A stretch of 64,000 nt of DNA from assembly GCF_910592395.1 (NCBI RefSeq), contig NC_088321.1:3660001-3724000 (forward strand), written 5' to 3'. The position numbers were made by a program, and so were the translations under genes. The notes under the pieces were generated by a model that saw only the letters and a list, made by a program, of their open reading frames with translations, searched no databases and was not told the DNA's origin. The stretch comes from Lineus longissimus (taxonomy: Eukaryota > Nemertea > Pilidiophora > Heteronemertea > Lineidae). Positions 27,859 to 39,400 of this stretch are shown here, one piece after another. Positions within the stretch are counted from its first letter, which is position 1, and each line of letters starts with the position of its first letter.

Positions 27859-30800
27859 TGGCCCCACATGTAGATTCCGTTGTCCAAGAAGAAAACAAGG
27901 TTAGCCCAGCAGAAAATTCAACATTGGTGGAGAATTCAATGTTGAACCCCAAGGCGACAGTGTTTGAGCCCAAGCCTGGGCATTCACACGTCACTATTGG
28001 GAGTATACAGCTGGCTGACAGCAGCCTCTATTTGAGTGGTAAAGTAAACGACCAGTCAACGTCCATGCTTTTGGATACTGGAGCAGCAGTAACACTGATC
28101 AGTAGTGATTTATGGGACCGTCTCGATTCGGCCAAGAAAACCCTTGAACCTGCAATGGGATCCCTGATGTCAGCCACCGAGGAAGACTTGCACATTATGG
28201 GGATGGTTGATGCCGATTTACAGATTGGATCCAATGTTTACTGTCATCCAGTGGTGGTGGTCAAGAAGCTATGCCACTCGTGTCTTTTGGGAAGCGACTT
28301 CTTTGCAAAGCACCAGTGTACCATTCGATATGAAAGTGCTACATTGGAGGTTGGCAATGAAGAAATCCCATTGCGTCACCAAAGAGATGAACTTAAGATT
28401 TGTCGAGTCATCCTTGGGCGATCTGTGAAGATCCCAGCACAGACTGAGATGATTGTGCCAGGAAAACTTGCTAGGGGAGGTGAAGCTAGTCATCTGACAC
28501 CAGGAATGATTGAAGCAAAAAGGGGCCCGACATCGTTCACGACAGGGCGTACTTTGGTGAAGTCAAACCATGGCAAACTCCCCATTCGTGTGGCCAATTT
28601 CACAGATAGCCCTATTAGGATGAGGACCAATCAGACATTGGGATGGTTTCACCCAGTCACAGAAATAAGTGGACATCAGGACGACAAACATGTAGGGGCC
28701 AGGGAGAATGGAGAGGAACAGGAACACTTGGCTGCAGCTGATATAGCAGCAACCAGTGCTGGGACGCTTTGTACCCCAGACCCTGTATACTCTCCCATAC
28801 TCGGACAGGGACAATTGGCTGCAGCTTCCATAGCAGTAACCAGTGTTGGGACGCCTTGTACCCCAGACCCTGTCCAATCTCCTTTGCAATCAGAAAGACT
28901 TGGAAAACTGTTGGAAAAATTGGAAATAGACGAGATAGATCTGACTGGGTCACAGCGTGCCACGCTGATTTCCCTCATAGCGGAATATCAGGATATTTTC
29001 TCAATGGATGATCTGGATATTGGGCACACCACAGTGGTTGAACATCGGATAAACACCGGAGATGCTGTCCCGATAAAGCAGAGGCCGCGGAGGGTACCAC
29101 CCCACCAACAACATTTTGTTGATGAGACAACCAAAGACCTCTTGGACAAAAATCTCATAAAGGAGTCTACTGGACCATGGAGCTCGCCTATCGTACTGGC
29201 TAAGAAGCATGATGGGAGTTTTCGCCTATGTGTAGACTACCGAAAGCTAAATGAGTGCACTGTGAAGTCAGCCCAACCACTGCCAAGAATAGATGATACA
29301 CTTGGAGGACTGGCTGGGTCCTGTTGGTTCAGCAGCCTTGATTGTGCCAGTGGCTACTGGCAAGTGGGCGTGGCTCCCGAGGATCGAGAGAAAACAGGAT
29401 TTGTGACAGGAGTTAAGCAATATGAGTGGTTGGCCATGCCATTTGGTCTGACTGGAGCCCCAGCAACTTTTACCAGGCTCATGAACATCGTGCTAGGGGG
29501 GGTAGAGCACTGTCTCGTGTACTTGGATGACATAATCGTACATACACCATCGTTTGACCGGCATATTCAGCAGTTACGAGAGGTTTTTGAGCGCCTCAGG
29601 AAGGCCAACATGAAGTTGAAGCCAGTGAAGTGTAAGTTGCTGCGACGGAGTCTGAAATGGTTGGGACATGTTGTGTCCAAGGACGGGATCGCCACTGACT
29701 CTGAAAAGATACGTCAGGTCCAAGAATGGCCAACTCCAAAGGATGTGGGTGAAGTAAGATCTTTCATGGGCTTGGCTGTATATTATCAAAAGTATGTGAA
29801 GAACTACTCAGAGATAGCAGCCCCACTTCACCAGTTGACTGGAAAGAATGCAATTTTCGAATGGACAGAAGCCTGTGAACAGTCATTTTCCAAACTGAAG
29901 GAAGCATTGATTGAGGCACCAGTCTTAGCATACCCTGACTTCTCCGAAGATGCGGGTCTCTTTGTCTTGGACACTGACGCCAGTGACTTTGCTGTAGGTG
30001 CCGTTTTGTCCCAGCGTCAAGAAGATGGCTCTGAAAGGGTGATCGCATACGGCAGCAAGAGTTTGCAAGGTGGAGAAAATAATTACTGCACCACACGGCG
30101 GGAAATGTTAGCTCTCGTGAAATTTGTTAAGCATTTCAGGTACTTTCTCCTGGGAAAAAGGTTCTTGGTCCGAACAGATAACATTGCGCTCCGTTGGCTG
30201 CTTAATTTCAAAGACCCATCCGGACAGGTGGCCAGATGGCTCGAGTGCCTAGCCGAGTTTGATTTTAAGATTGAACATCGTGCAGGAAGGCTACACGGGA
30301 ATGCTGATGCCCTGTCTAGAAAGCCCAGTAGAGTCAGACAACATGGAGATTGCCCATCATGTGGGCCCACTGACAAAAAGAGAATCGATCAGCAAACGCC
30401 AATGGACAGAAAAACTCAGTCGGTGAACCTAGCAAGTGTAGCAGTGACCCAGGCAAAACCAAGTGCAAAGTCCAAGCCACAGAGAAAAGTACCAACCCTA
30501 GTGGAACTGCCTATGGATTGGACCGCTGAGAAAATTGGACAAGCTCAGGTCAATGACCCTGAAATCAACGAAGTTTATCAGCATGTCCTTTCCAAAGAGA
30601 CAATAATTCCACAAAGTGTTTTGCAAGGATGCAGTACTCGGACACGGGCAGTTTGGGCCCAGAGACAATTGTTGGAACTAGAGGAGGGAGTTTTGTATTT
30701 CAAGTCTCCGGATCAGTCAACCCAAAGCCGTTTGGTTCTCCCAGTAGCATTGATAAAGCCAGTCTTAGTTCAAGCTCACGAAGGCTTTGCTGGTGGCCAT

Positions 30801-32459
30801 TTGGGAATGAGGAAGACCTATGCCAAACTTCGATCTCGCTGCTGGCGACCAGGCTTAAAGCGTTTAGTTGAAGACTTTGTTCGCACATGCCCCAAGTGTC
30901 AGAAATGCAAATCACCACCCAAGGGAATAAGGGCCCCCTTACAGAGTATTCCAGTGGGCAGACGAAACCAAAGGTTGCATATCGATTTTGTGGGGCCCAT
31001 TAATCCACCCTCCAGAAGGGGAAACCGTTATATCATGGTGGTTGAAGATGCGTTCACCAAGTGGCCCGAGGCATGGCCAATGAAAAATCAGAAAGTCTCC
31101 ACCTGTGCAAGAGTTCTAGTCAACGAATATGTCTCGCGTTTTGGTGCACCCGAGGGTATACATTCCGACCAAGGGGGGAATTTTGAATCAAAAATCTTCG
31201 GAGAGATGTGCAGCTTATTAGGCATTGAGAAGACTAGGACAACTGCATATCACCCGCAATGCAACGGTCAGGTTGAAAACCTGAATAAAAGCCTGAAGAA
31301 AATGCTAACAACCCTTGTAGATGAAAAGGGACGGGATTGGGATGACAGATTACCATCAGCACTCATGGCATATAGGTCCAGTATACATGAGTCAACAAAG
31401 GAAACTCCTTTTGCAATGACTTTCGGAGCTGAAATGCAAATACCTCTTGACCTTATGATTGGAACATCTACATGTGGCTCTGCTTCCCCAGAAACAACAG
31501 TATATGTGAAGGATCTCCGAGAGAAAATTGAAACATCATATCGAAATGCCAGGGACAACCTGAAGACGGCTCAGAGGCGACAGCGACAGTACTATGACCA
31601 GAAGATGAAAAATTCTTCTTTTTCCCAGGATGATTTAGTCCTCTTGAGAGACTATCATCTTCGGCCAGATGAGGTTAACAAGTTCCACAAGCCATGGAAG
31701 GGACCTTATAAGATTAAGGAAAAGATATCAGAGGTGAACTATAGGATTGTGCCTCTCGATGGGAAAACCAAGCAAACAAAAGTGGTCCATCTGAACAACT
31801 TGCGGCGCTTCTACATTAGAACGGAGGATGAGCCACGTCGGGTGGATGATCATCCTAATAAAACATCAGAGAAGAAGGATTTCATTGAGAAACTTGAAAT
31901 GGAGTCAGCTGCTGAGAACTCTGAGACTGAGTCTGAAGAAGAGGTAGAGACTATGCCTTTAGAATTTTTGAAACTGCCTATAGGAAGGTCTTGCGAAGAA
32001 ACCCCAGAATCTCGTGGACAAGACAAGCTGATGTCAAGACCAGATTTGAGGGACCCTCTTGGTGCTGCTTTAGATACACCAGAAGGGAAGGGCCGCTTTG
32101 GTACCCCTAACTCTCAATCTGGTTCCCCCGACGTGCAACGTCCAGGGATGGGACCATCAGATGGAGCAGTAGATCCACCAGATGGGGAATCTGCAATAGA
32201 TATTCCAAACCCAGACCTGGATGGCACCGCCTCTTCAATTGATTCATCTGTGTATGATCCAGCAGACGAAGTACCCATGAACAAATATTGCTTAAGACCA
32301 CGTAATGATATGCAGAGGCCTGCACGTTTCCGTTTGTCAATCGATTGCGCCGCGCGTGACACAAACCAACGCGATTCCGCATCAATGCAACAGAACAAAA
32401 TGCGATGGCTCAAGCGCGCCAGAAAGTTAAAATTGAACCGCATCTCAGCAACGACTTAA
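27735..32459 (+). CDS. pol: Pol polyprotein (protease, RT, RNase H, integrase)
   Basis: The open frame overlaps gag by 124 nt in the -1 frame. It is probably made only as a Gag-Pol fusion, so the first methionine at 27735 is unlikely to be a real start. Approximate order in this frame: aspartic protease with LLDTGAAVTLIS (about 112), reverse transcriptase with YLDD (about 595), RNase H with LDTDASDFAVGAVLSQ (about 745), integrase HHCC finger from HEGFAGGHLG to CPKCQKC (about 1015-1058), DDE core with HIDFVG, HSDQGGNF and NGQVENLNKS (about 1081-1180), a GPY/F-like HKPWKGPYKIKE (about 1320), then an acidic Pro/Ser-rich tail. No chromodomain was seen. All catalytic motifs are intact over 1574 codons. 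Confidence 0.96.
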   Translation: MPSKRVFHMPLERPHFQRLPQQAGKRGGGIVGGQHSPEEAVVAPHVDSVVQEENKVSPAENSTLVENSMLNPKATVFEPKPGHSHVTIGSIQLADSSLYLSGKVNDQSTSMLLDTGAAVTLISSDLWDRLDSAKKTLEPAMGSLMSATEEDLHIMGMVDADLQIGSNVYCHPVVVVKKLCHSCLLGSDFFAKHQCTIRYESATLEVGNEEIPLRHQRDELKICRVILGRSVKIPAQTEMIVPGKLARGGEASHLTPGMIEAKRGPTSFTTGRTLVKSNHGKLPIRVANFTDSPIRMRTNQTLGWFHPVTEISGHQDDKHVGARENGEEQEHLAAADIAATSAGTLCTPDPVYSPILGQGQLAAASIAVTSVGTPCTPDPVQSPLQSERLGKLLEKLEIDEIDLTGSQRATLISLIAEYQDIFSMDDLDIGHTTVVEHRINTGDAVPIKQRPRRVPPHQQHFVDETTKDLLDKNLIKESTGPWSSPIVLAKKHDGSFRLCVDYRKLNECTVKSAQPLPRIDDTLGGLAGSCWFSSLDCASGYWQVGVAPEDREKTGFVTGVKQYEWLAMPFGLTGAPATFTRLMNIVLGGVEHCLVYLDDIIVHTPSFDRHIQQLREVFERLRKANMKLKPVKCKLLRRSLKWLGHVVSKDGIATDSEKIRQVQEWPTPKDVGEVRSFMGLAVYYQKYVKNYSEIAAPLHQLTGKNAIFEWTEACEQSFSKLKEALIEAPVLAYPDFSEDAGLFVLDTDASDFAVGAVLSQRQEDGSERVIAYGSKSLQGGENNYCTTRREMLALVKFVKHFRYFLLGKRFLVRTDNIALRWLLNFKDPSGQVARWLECLAEFDFKIEHRAGRLHGNADALSRKPSRVRQHGDCPSCGPTDKKRIDQQTPMDRKTQSVNLASVAVTQAKPSAKSKPQRKVPTLVELPMDWTAEKIGQAQVNDPEINEVYQHVLSKETIIPQSVLQGCSTRTRAVWAQRQLLELEEGVLYFKSPDQSTQSRLVLPVALIKPVLVQAHEGFAGGHLGMRKTYAKLRSRCWRPGLKRLVEDFVRTCPKCQKCKSPPKGIRAPLQSIPVGRRNQRLHIDFVGPINPPSRRGNRYIMVVEDAFTKWPEAWPMKNQKVSTCARVLVNEYVSRFGAPEGIHSDQGGNFESKIFGEMCSLLGIEKTRTTAYHPQCNGQVENLNKSLKKMLTTLVDEKGRDWDDRLPSALMAYRSSIHESTKETPFAMTFGAEMQIPLDLMIGTSTCGSASPETTVYVKDLREKIETSYRNARDNLKTAQRRQRQYYDQKMKNSSFSQDDLVLLRDYHLRPDEVNKFHKPWKGPYKIKEKISEVNYRIVPLDGKTKQTKVVHLNNLRRFYIRTEDEPRRVDDHPNKTSEKKDFIEKLEMESAAENSETESEEEVETMPLEFLKLPIGRSCEETPESRGQDKLMSRPDLRDPLGAALDTPEGKGRFGTPNSQSGSPDVQRPGMGPSDGAVDPPDGESAIDIPNPDLDGTASSIDSSVYDPADEVPMNKYCLRPRNDMQRPARFRLSIDCAARDTNQRDSASMQQNKMRWLKRARKLKLNRISATT
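27804..27846 (+). promoter_or_regulatory. -1 programmed ribosomal frameshift signal
   Basis: The heptamer GGGAAAC at 27804-27810 is in phase for X_XXY_YYZ (gag codons GGA AAC). A 7-nt spacer follows, then a stem: CGGGATTGT (27818-27826) pairs with ACAGTCCCG (27838-27846) over nine base pairs (one G-U) around an 11-nt G-rich loop. The shift moves gag into the pol frame before the gag stop. Confidence 0.85.
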
Positions 32460-33156
32460 TAGTGAAAACCTGTTTGTAGCTTTAAACAATTCCTGAATTC
32501 ATGGAGGCCACGGAAAAGTAATTTGGTAACTTGTAACGTGGCAACCCTATACCTGGGACGCTCTGTACTCCGGGAAGGGAGAGGTGTAGATTTACATTAC
32601 CTCATGCCAGGGTACTAAGGTGCCTTTGATCTGCCGCTCACAGGAGGATTTTCGTTCTGAAGCGATAAGGACTTAGTAAATGGATAAGAGACTTTTAAAT
32701 TCATTTAGTAGTGCACTGAGGGAAGCCTATAGAGACAATCTGTTCGTTTAGTGTGTTTGATCAACACATGTTAAGACTATTTTTGGATATATTTGTTGTG
32801 TTTGTATATCCTTGTTCTATGCAGAGAAATGGACTCAGGACTCATTTCATGTACTATTGCGTGTACTTGGATCTATAGTTTTGTGTATTTTATTGCTCAG
32901 GATCGGAGCTAGTAATGGTTTTTTTTTATATTTGATAATTATAAAATCATTTCAGTATTATTATTATCATGATTTTGGAGAAGACAATACTGAGGATGGA
33001 CATGATGGAGGATAATCCCTACCCAACTCAGCAAGACGCTAACTCTTATTTTTGTGTTTTATGTTTGGGTAACATATGAAAGCCCTGTTATGTTAGTGAA
33101 TTGAATTCTGTAACATTGTGGTCAGTTACACACTGACCAAATTTTGTGGGGGATGG
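32460..33156 (+). other. Gypsy 3' untranslated region and polypurine tract
   Basis: About 700 bp with no envelope-like gene. A 67-codon frame (32812-33015) has one hydrophobic stretch (VLGSIVLCILLLRIG) but no other support. The polypurine-rich GTGGGGGATGG ends at the 3' LTR. Confidence 0.6.
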
Positions 33157-33356
33157 TGTGGTGTCCCGAGCGACCCCAGTCTGTCTTCGGCCCGTGTTGC
33201 GGCCGGGGCGAAAACGGTGCATTGTTGTTGTTATTGTAGTCGACGGGCGAGACGAGACAATAAAGTACGAGTTGAATTAAAGCCGATTTGCAAGTTCATT
33301 ACTTCACTATATCATGTATATCGAGTACCAAAGAAGGCAAATCAAAGGACATTACA
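33157..33356 (+). repeat. 3' LTR
   Basis: 200 bp, visually identical to the 5' LTR, followed by the AATG target duplicate. Confidence 0.9.
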
Positions 33357-33360
33357 AATG

Positions 33361-34650
33361 AATGCGAAATGACTTTTTTGTAACTTTTTTTGTTTTTCTT
33401 TGAATGCCATCTCAATTTTCCTTAGATACGCCCAAAACATTTAATTTCTGGCGAAATCTTTTGATGAAAAAACATATACTCTTTCTCTTCATTTGGTTAT
33501 TCTCCAAAATTTCGTTCTCTAGAAGGTAAAATATTACAAAAGAAACCGAAAAATTTGTACCTGTCAAAGTTTGGCTTCCATCTTGTTTTTTAGTTCATAA
33601 AAAAATTCTGGGAGGCGCTCGCAGTGAAAGCCGACAGATGGTGCACAAGTGCATCCGGTTTTTTCTCGGAGTTGGGTTTGTTTATAAAATTTCCTCCGCA
33701 CTTCCGCTAGTTTTGTCGTTATTATTGGTCAGATTCTACTGAAAATTGTTTAATTGTATTCATAAAGGTATACACTACTAATGACTTATGCCGAATATAT
33801 GTTGACATATGCGTGTATTGTGGCTTGATGACGATTTGAAAACGCCAAAATTACCAGTCATCCGATCGGCGAATCAGCGTCCACCACTCATCTCGTGCAC
33901 TGCACCAGCGTCCACCTGGTTTAAAATTCAGGCATAAAGTCATCAAAATAAAATTTAGTGGCCATAAACGTAATAAGTACACCATGAAACACATTTCCTG
34001 AAAATTTTTATGACATTTGGGTGTAAGACTGAGATGTTGTCTTACTCGGACTCTTATCTCTAAAATCACAGGGGCAGCTGGGCTCTGACCTCTGTATTGT
34101 CTATTGACACTATTGACTGTAGTCTGTTGTCAGTGTTGACCAGGTCCAGGAAGCCCTATCCAGTTCAAATCCAACACGGCCGCCGACAGGGTGGTGGACG
34201 CTGGTATATTTTAGACAACAACTCGCTAATCTAGCTAGCACCCAAATGGGCCTTTGTCTGCAGAATAGCCGGGACAGTAGTAGCTCTGTACATTATGTAC
34301 ACTCTGTCCCTCTGTACATTATGTACACATTCCTATCATTTAGCACAGAGTGTCACTGAGTGTCCCTGCTATTCTGCAGTTGCTCACACAAATGTCATGA
34401 AACGATCAGGAAATGTGGAAAAATGAAAATGTCCTTATTTCATTTAGGCCTATTATGACCATTATATTTTATTTTGATGACTTTAATGCATTTAAACCTG
34501 GTGGACGCTGTTAAGTATGACCCAAAATTACAGCTGCTGACACCTGAGAATCTGAAATTGAAGTGAAACTCTTTTTTCTGTCTCTTTGGGAAGGTGTAAA
34601 TGCTGATGGCGACTCTAATCTCACTCTGATAGAAGATCCGCCTTCTTGGA
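33361..34650. other. Intergenic, foldback-element remnants
   Basis: 33907-34523 carries AGCGTCCACCTGGTTTAAA and its inverse TTTAAACCTGGTGGACGCT, a relative of the foldback at 16508-17092, with the CTGCAGAATAGC MITE (34255-34382) inside it. No coding exon was recognised. A non-coding first exon of GTF2E2 must lie somewhere upstream of 36433 but cannot be placed. Confidence 0.5.
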
Positions 34651-34659
34651 TCAACAAAA

Positions 34660-35695
34660 TCCAACTATTTTCACCTGAGGGTCAAACTATTTTGGCCTAA
34701 AACTTGATGATCAATATTAATCGTCAACAAAATCGAACTATTTTCACCCGAGAGATGTCAAACAATTTTGGCCTAAAACTTGATGATATAAGGCCTAATT
34801 GTCAACAAAATCCAACTATTTTCACGTGAGAGAGGTTCAACTATTTTGGCCTAAAACTTGATGATCAATATTAATCGTCAACAAAATCGAACTATTTTCA
34901 CCCGAGAGATGTCAAACAATTTTGGCCTAAAACTTGATGATATAAGGCCTAATTGTCAACAAAATCCAACTATTTTCACGTGAGAGAGGTTCAACTATTT
35001 TGGCCTAAAACTTGATGATCAATATTAATCGTCAACAAAATCGAACTATTTTCACCCGAGAGATGTCAAACAATTTTGGCCTAAAACTTGATGATATAAG
35101 GCCTAATTGTCAACAAAATCCAACTATTTTCACGTGAGAGAGGTGAAACTATTTTGGCCTAAAACTTGATGATATTAACTGTCAACAAAATCCAACTATT
35201 TTCACCTGAGGGTCGAACTATTTTGGCCTAAAACTTGATGATCAATATTAATCGTCAACAAAATCCAACTATTTTCACCTGAGGGTCAAACTATTTTGGC
35301 CTAAAACTTGATGATCAATATTAATAGTCAACAAAATCGAACTATTTTCACCCGAGAGATGTCAAACTATTTTGGCCTAAAACTTGATGATATAAGGCCT
35401 AATTGTCAACAAAATCCAACTATTTTCACGTGAGAGAGGTTCAACTATTTTGGCCTGAAACTTGATGATATTAACTGTCAACAAAATCCAACTATTTTCA
35501 CCTGAGAGGAACAAACTTTTTTGGCCTAAAACTTGATGATCAATATTAATTGTCAACAAAATCCAACTATTTTCACCTGAGAGAGGTGAAACTATTTTGG
35601 CCTGAAACTTGATGATCAATATTAATTGTCAACAAAATCCAACTATTTTCACCTGAGACTGAGAGGTCAAACTATTTTGGCCTTTAACTTGATGA
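34660..35695. repeat. About 75-bp array with a dimeric higher-order repeat
   Basis: The unit is GTCAACAAAATCCAACTATT, TTCACCTGAGAG and TTTTGGCCTAAAACTTGATG. Two unit types (ending ATCAATATTAAT or ATATAAGGCCTAATT) alternate as a dimer repeated three times at 34725-35110. Confidence 0.9.
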
Positions 35696-36432
35696 TATTA
35701 AGCTTTGCATTCTTAATCTTATATTGTTTCAGCACTTTTTAATTTGCATCAAATTACAATATTCGGCCATTATATTGACGTTTTGAAATCTTTTTCGACC
35801 CTGTTTACATTGTCTTAGGAAAAGTATAGGCTTGACTAGTTTGGGGTGAGTCTCCACTCGCTTTTCAGAGAAAAGTGAGTCCCAAAGGTGAATTGTTATG
35901 ACAGGAGGTGAATCTGCTCCTGGTGATTTCCATGAGACAGGTAAATTTTTGACTGGTTCCCAACCTCAGGGATTTGCTGGACTGGCGAGTTAACGTCGAG
36001 TGCCTGAGGAGGGGGGTCCGGGCATAAACTTGATAGCTGCATTAAAACAATGAAATGTCAAATGAAGCCGGCGGCTATTTCTTGCACCGGTACGTCAGTA
36101 CTAGATCAACTGTAAAACACATGGTAAACTTACACTGCCTGTGATTCACAGGCAGTGTAAGTTTGAAAAATAATAAATAATAAATTTCTGCCATTTTGAA
36201 AAGCACTTTTCACAGAAATTTATTTGCGCAAACCGTTTATTGAGTCTTTGGCATGGGAACTGGTATTGAAACATCTCAGTTGTAATCTGTTGTTTTTGAT
36301 ATGTCATCCGATCTGAAGCTTATTCAGATCTCGATAATAATTTTGGGCAAGTTGGGGTTCCTGGCCACAACTGTCATGACTGTCAACCCAATGTTCGTCT
36401 AATCTTTTGATTTCACCACATTCTTTTTCTAG

Positions 36433-39400
36433 ATGGATCCAGCATTGCTGAAGGAGAGAGAAGCTTTCAAAAAGAGGGCGCTAGCACAACCATCAGTCGA
36501 AAAGAGAAAGGCCCAGAAAAGAACTGAAAATGATCGCAGTACTAAGAAGGCACGGCCAGCGCCAAAACCTAAAGGTAAGCACCCTACCCTTGAAAGCCTC
36601 ATACTTACTTAGGGCTCTTCGTCCCTAGTGGCGCATAAGGCCACAACACAACCTCCAGCCTTTTCAGTCTCGTGCTGCCCGTTGTGCCTCGTCCCATGTC
36701 AGCCCCATCAGTTTCAGCTCCTCTGACATAGTCCTCCTGGTAAGCACCCTACCCTTGCAAGCCTCATACTTACTTAGGGCTCTTCATCCCTAGTGGTACA
36801 TAAGGCCACAACACAACCTCCAGCCTTTTCAGTCTCGTGCTGCCCGTTGTGCCTCGTCCCATGTCAGCCCCATCAGTTTCAGCTCCTCTGACATAGTCCT
36901 CCTGGTAAGCACCCTACCCTTGAAAGCCTCATACTTACTTAGGGCTCTTCGTCCCTAGTGGCGCATAAGGCCACAACACAACCTCCAGCCTTTTCAGTCT
37001 CTTGCTGCCCGTTGTGCCTCGTCCCATGTCAGCCCCATCAGTTTCAGCTCCTTTGACATAGTCCTCCTGGTAAGCACCCTACCCTTGAAAGCCTCATAAT
37101 TACTTAGGGCTCTTCGTCCCTAGTGGCACATAAGGCCACAACACAACCTCCAGCCTTTTCAGTCTCTTGCTGCCCGTTGTGCCTCGTCCCATGTCAGCCC
37201 CATGAGTTTCAGCTCCACTGACATAGTCCTACTTCATTTGACTTTGGGCCAGCCTCGTTTGTTCTTTCCCTGGGGGCTCAAATGCAGGGCAGTCTTTGGT
37301 ATGCTGCTTGGATTCATCCAGAGGACATGTCTAAGCCATCAAAGTCTGCAGCATCCGATTACGTTGGCAACGTTAGAACTCTAGATCTGCGTCAGCTGAC
37401 GGATCGGAGAGCTTCATTAGAGATTATCCTTGGCCAGAACACTTGGCAGATCCATCGCAGACACCTGTTTGAAAGCCTCATAGCCTAGTGGTTGATAAAA
37501 GTACTGTGGGTTACCACGCAATTCGGTCCAGATTCAGAACCCAGGATTTGTGTTCTTGATGAACCGTTGTAGATTTAAGGAACTAATATTCCTGACTCTT
37601 CACAGTCATTCGAATAAGACTTATATTCCAAAACACCTGAGTGAGAATATTTCGTCACATGATGGATAATGTAGCCTTTATTATTCAATATATTTCATTT
37701 GAGATGTTTTTGAATAGAAATTGATACCTCACTGTCGGTATTGATTGTCTCACAAAAACCACTCAGATGGAGCTAAGATATTGGCTATGGTTTTGGTGTA
37801 CATTTTAGCGCCACCCTCGCGGTTTCGGTGAGACAACCAATACCTCCAGTTCGGTATCAATTCCTTGAAGCCAAAGCTCCTAGTGTCTGGTGTTTATGCC
37901 AGGGCAAGTTAAAGTCCCCACCAAGTGAGAAACATGAGTAGCTGGCGTGGACTTCCCTCCTTTGGCCAAAAGACCGGGGGCATAATGGTCAGTATGATGG
38001 CCGCGTCCCAGTGTTAACCAGTTCAACTAGAACATCACGATTTAAACAGGCTCGACGGCTTCGGGGGAGTTAAAACTGGCTGTGAAAGAATTTTGAAGGC
38101 CAAGTTTGCATGAAAGATTAAGCCTAATGATTTTCATAGCTTTGCTTGTTGGCCGAAAACAGAAAAGTTTTTGAGTGGCTGTTTTAGTTTTGGTCTACTC
38201 TAATTGCAGCTGAAAATGTTTATGAGTTGAGCCTTTCAGTGAGTTTACTGTTTTATTCATTTCAGCCGATTTTAACTACAAGGCAATGCAAGGAAGTTCA
38301 CAGTTTAAGTTTGGAATATTGGCAAAAATAGTTAAATATATGAAGGTAAGATAAGAATACTAATCACTTGGTTTCGTTGACTGTTTTTTCCACCAGGACA
38401 AAAGTACCGAAAAGTGTTTTGCCGCTGAAGTAAAATGATCAAATGTATGTGCAAATTTGAATAAAGGAGCCTTATAGCTGAGTGGTGAACTCCGACTACC
38501 ACTCAAAAGGCCCCGGTTCGATCCCGGGTAGAACCCAGGAGTGTATTTCTGGATGAACCGGTGTGGCTTTCAAGGAACGAAAATTACCGGCTCTCCACAG
38601 TCCTTTGAATGAGATGTAAAACCGAGGTTCCTTTAATCTGGTGTCTATGCCAGGGCAGGTTACAGACTCCACCAAGTGAGAAACATGAGTAGCTTGCGTG
38701 GACTCTACAGGGCTGCCTAACCTTACACATTTGGGGGAAATCTCACACACAGGCCTGTTTACACTTAGTTAGGGCCATTTTACACTTTGACTCCAGAAAA
38801 TGTCTTTAAAATTGTGCCAAAATCATCAGAAGACCCGACAATGACATTTCCCTTGCTGTTTTACCCTTTTTACTGAGGGTTTTAGTTTTACACATTGCTG
38901 GACGAAGGCAGTTGTGACACTCCATCCGGCCGAAGTCTGGAGTCACTAGGCCTTGCCGAAGGCGTAGTCGCTAGGCCAATAAACCCAACTGGCGTCTAAC
39001 CATACTGGCACGCATGAACGCTCATCCCGCCTTGGAGGAGGAATACTCCGTGGAGAAAATCACCTCCAAGTGCAGAGCAAACGCCCAGGAAGGGGAAGGA
39101 TAGAAGAAGGGAAATTGGATTCCATCAAATTGGATATCGTGATGCGATTTTGGGCTGCACTCACCCTGTTTCTGCCCCTCTCATGTTCGAAGTTGCTCAC
39201 AATGAAAAACAAATCCCCAACTGATACCAGCTCATATAGGCCAATAGAACTTCAGGTGACTTCTTCAATCATAAAATTAACGCGGTTTTGGAAGAATATC
39301 TTATTTTCCTCTCCATCGGAAAAATAGAAGTTGTCCTTTAAAGAAATCAATCAGCAGCAGCTAGGTAGGCAAGAAAAAGCTATACAAAGTCCTTAATAGG

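Larger units (their letters stand above)
25945..33356 (+). mobile_element. Intact Ty3/gypsy LTR retrotransposon
   Basis: Two 200-bp LTRs (25945-26144 and 33157-33356) start TGTGGTGTCCC and end GGACATTACA and look identical by eye. The target duplication is AATG (25941-25944 and 33357-33360), or AAATG if the LTR ends one base earlier. A primer-binding-like TGGTGACAGCG follows the 5' LTR and a G-rich polypurine tract (GTGGGGGATGG) precedes the 3' LTR. Internal gag and pol are uninterrupted, in different frames. No envelope gene was found. Identical LTRs and open ORFs suggest a young, possibly still active insertion. It lies between two divergent host genes. Confidence 0.95.

Noticed and set aside
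26733-32443. Many minus-strand ORFs inside gag-pol
   Set aside because: Shadows of the intact gag and pol frames.
32812-33015. A small membrane protein or envelope remnant between pol and the 3' LTR
   Set aside because: Only 67 codons, one hydrophobic stretch, no signal or homology that I recognise.
38465-38535. A genuine tRNA gene
   Set aside because: A and B boxes are good but the cloverleaf is not complete and the sequence continues into a SINE body shared with other loci.
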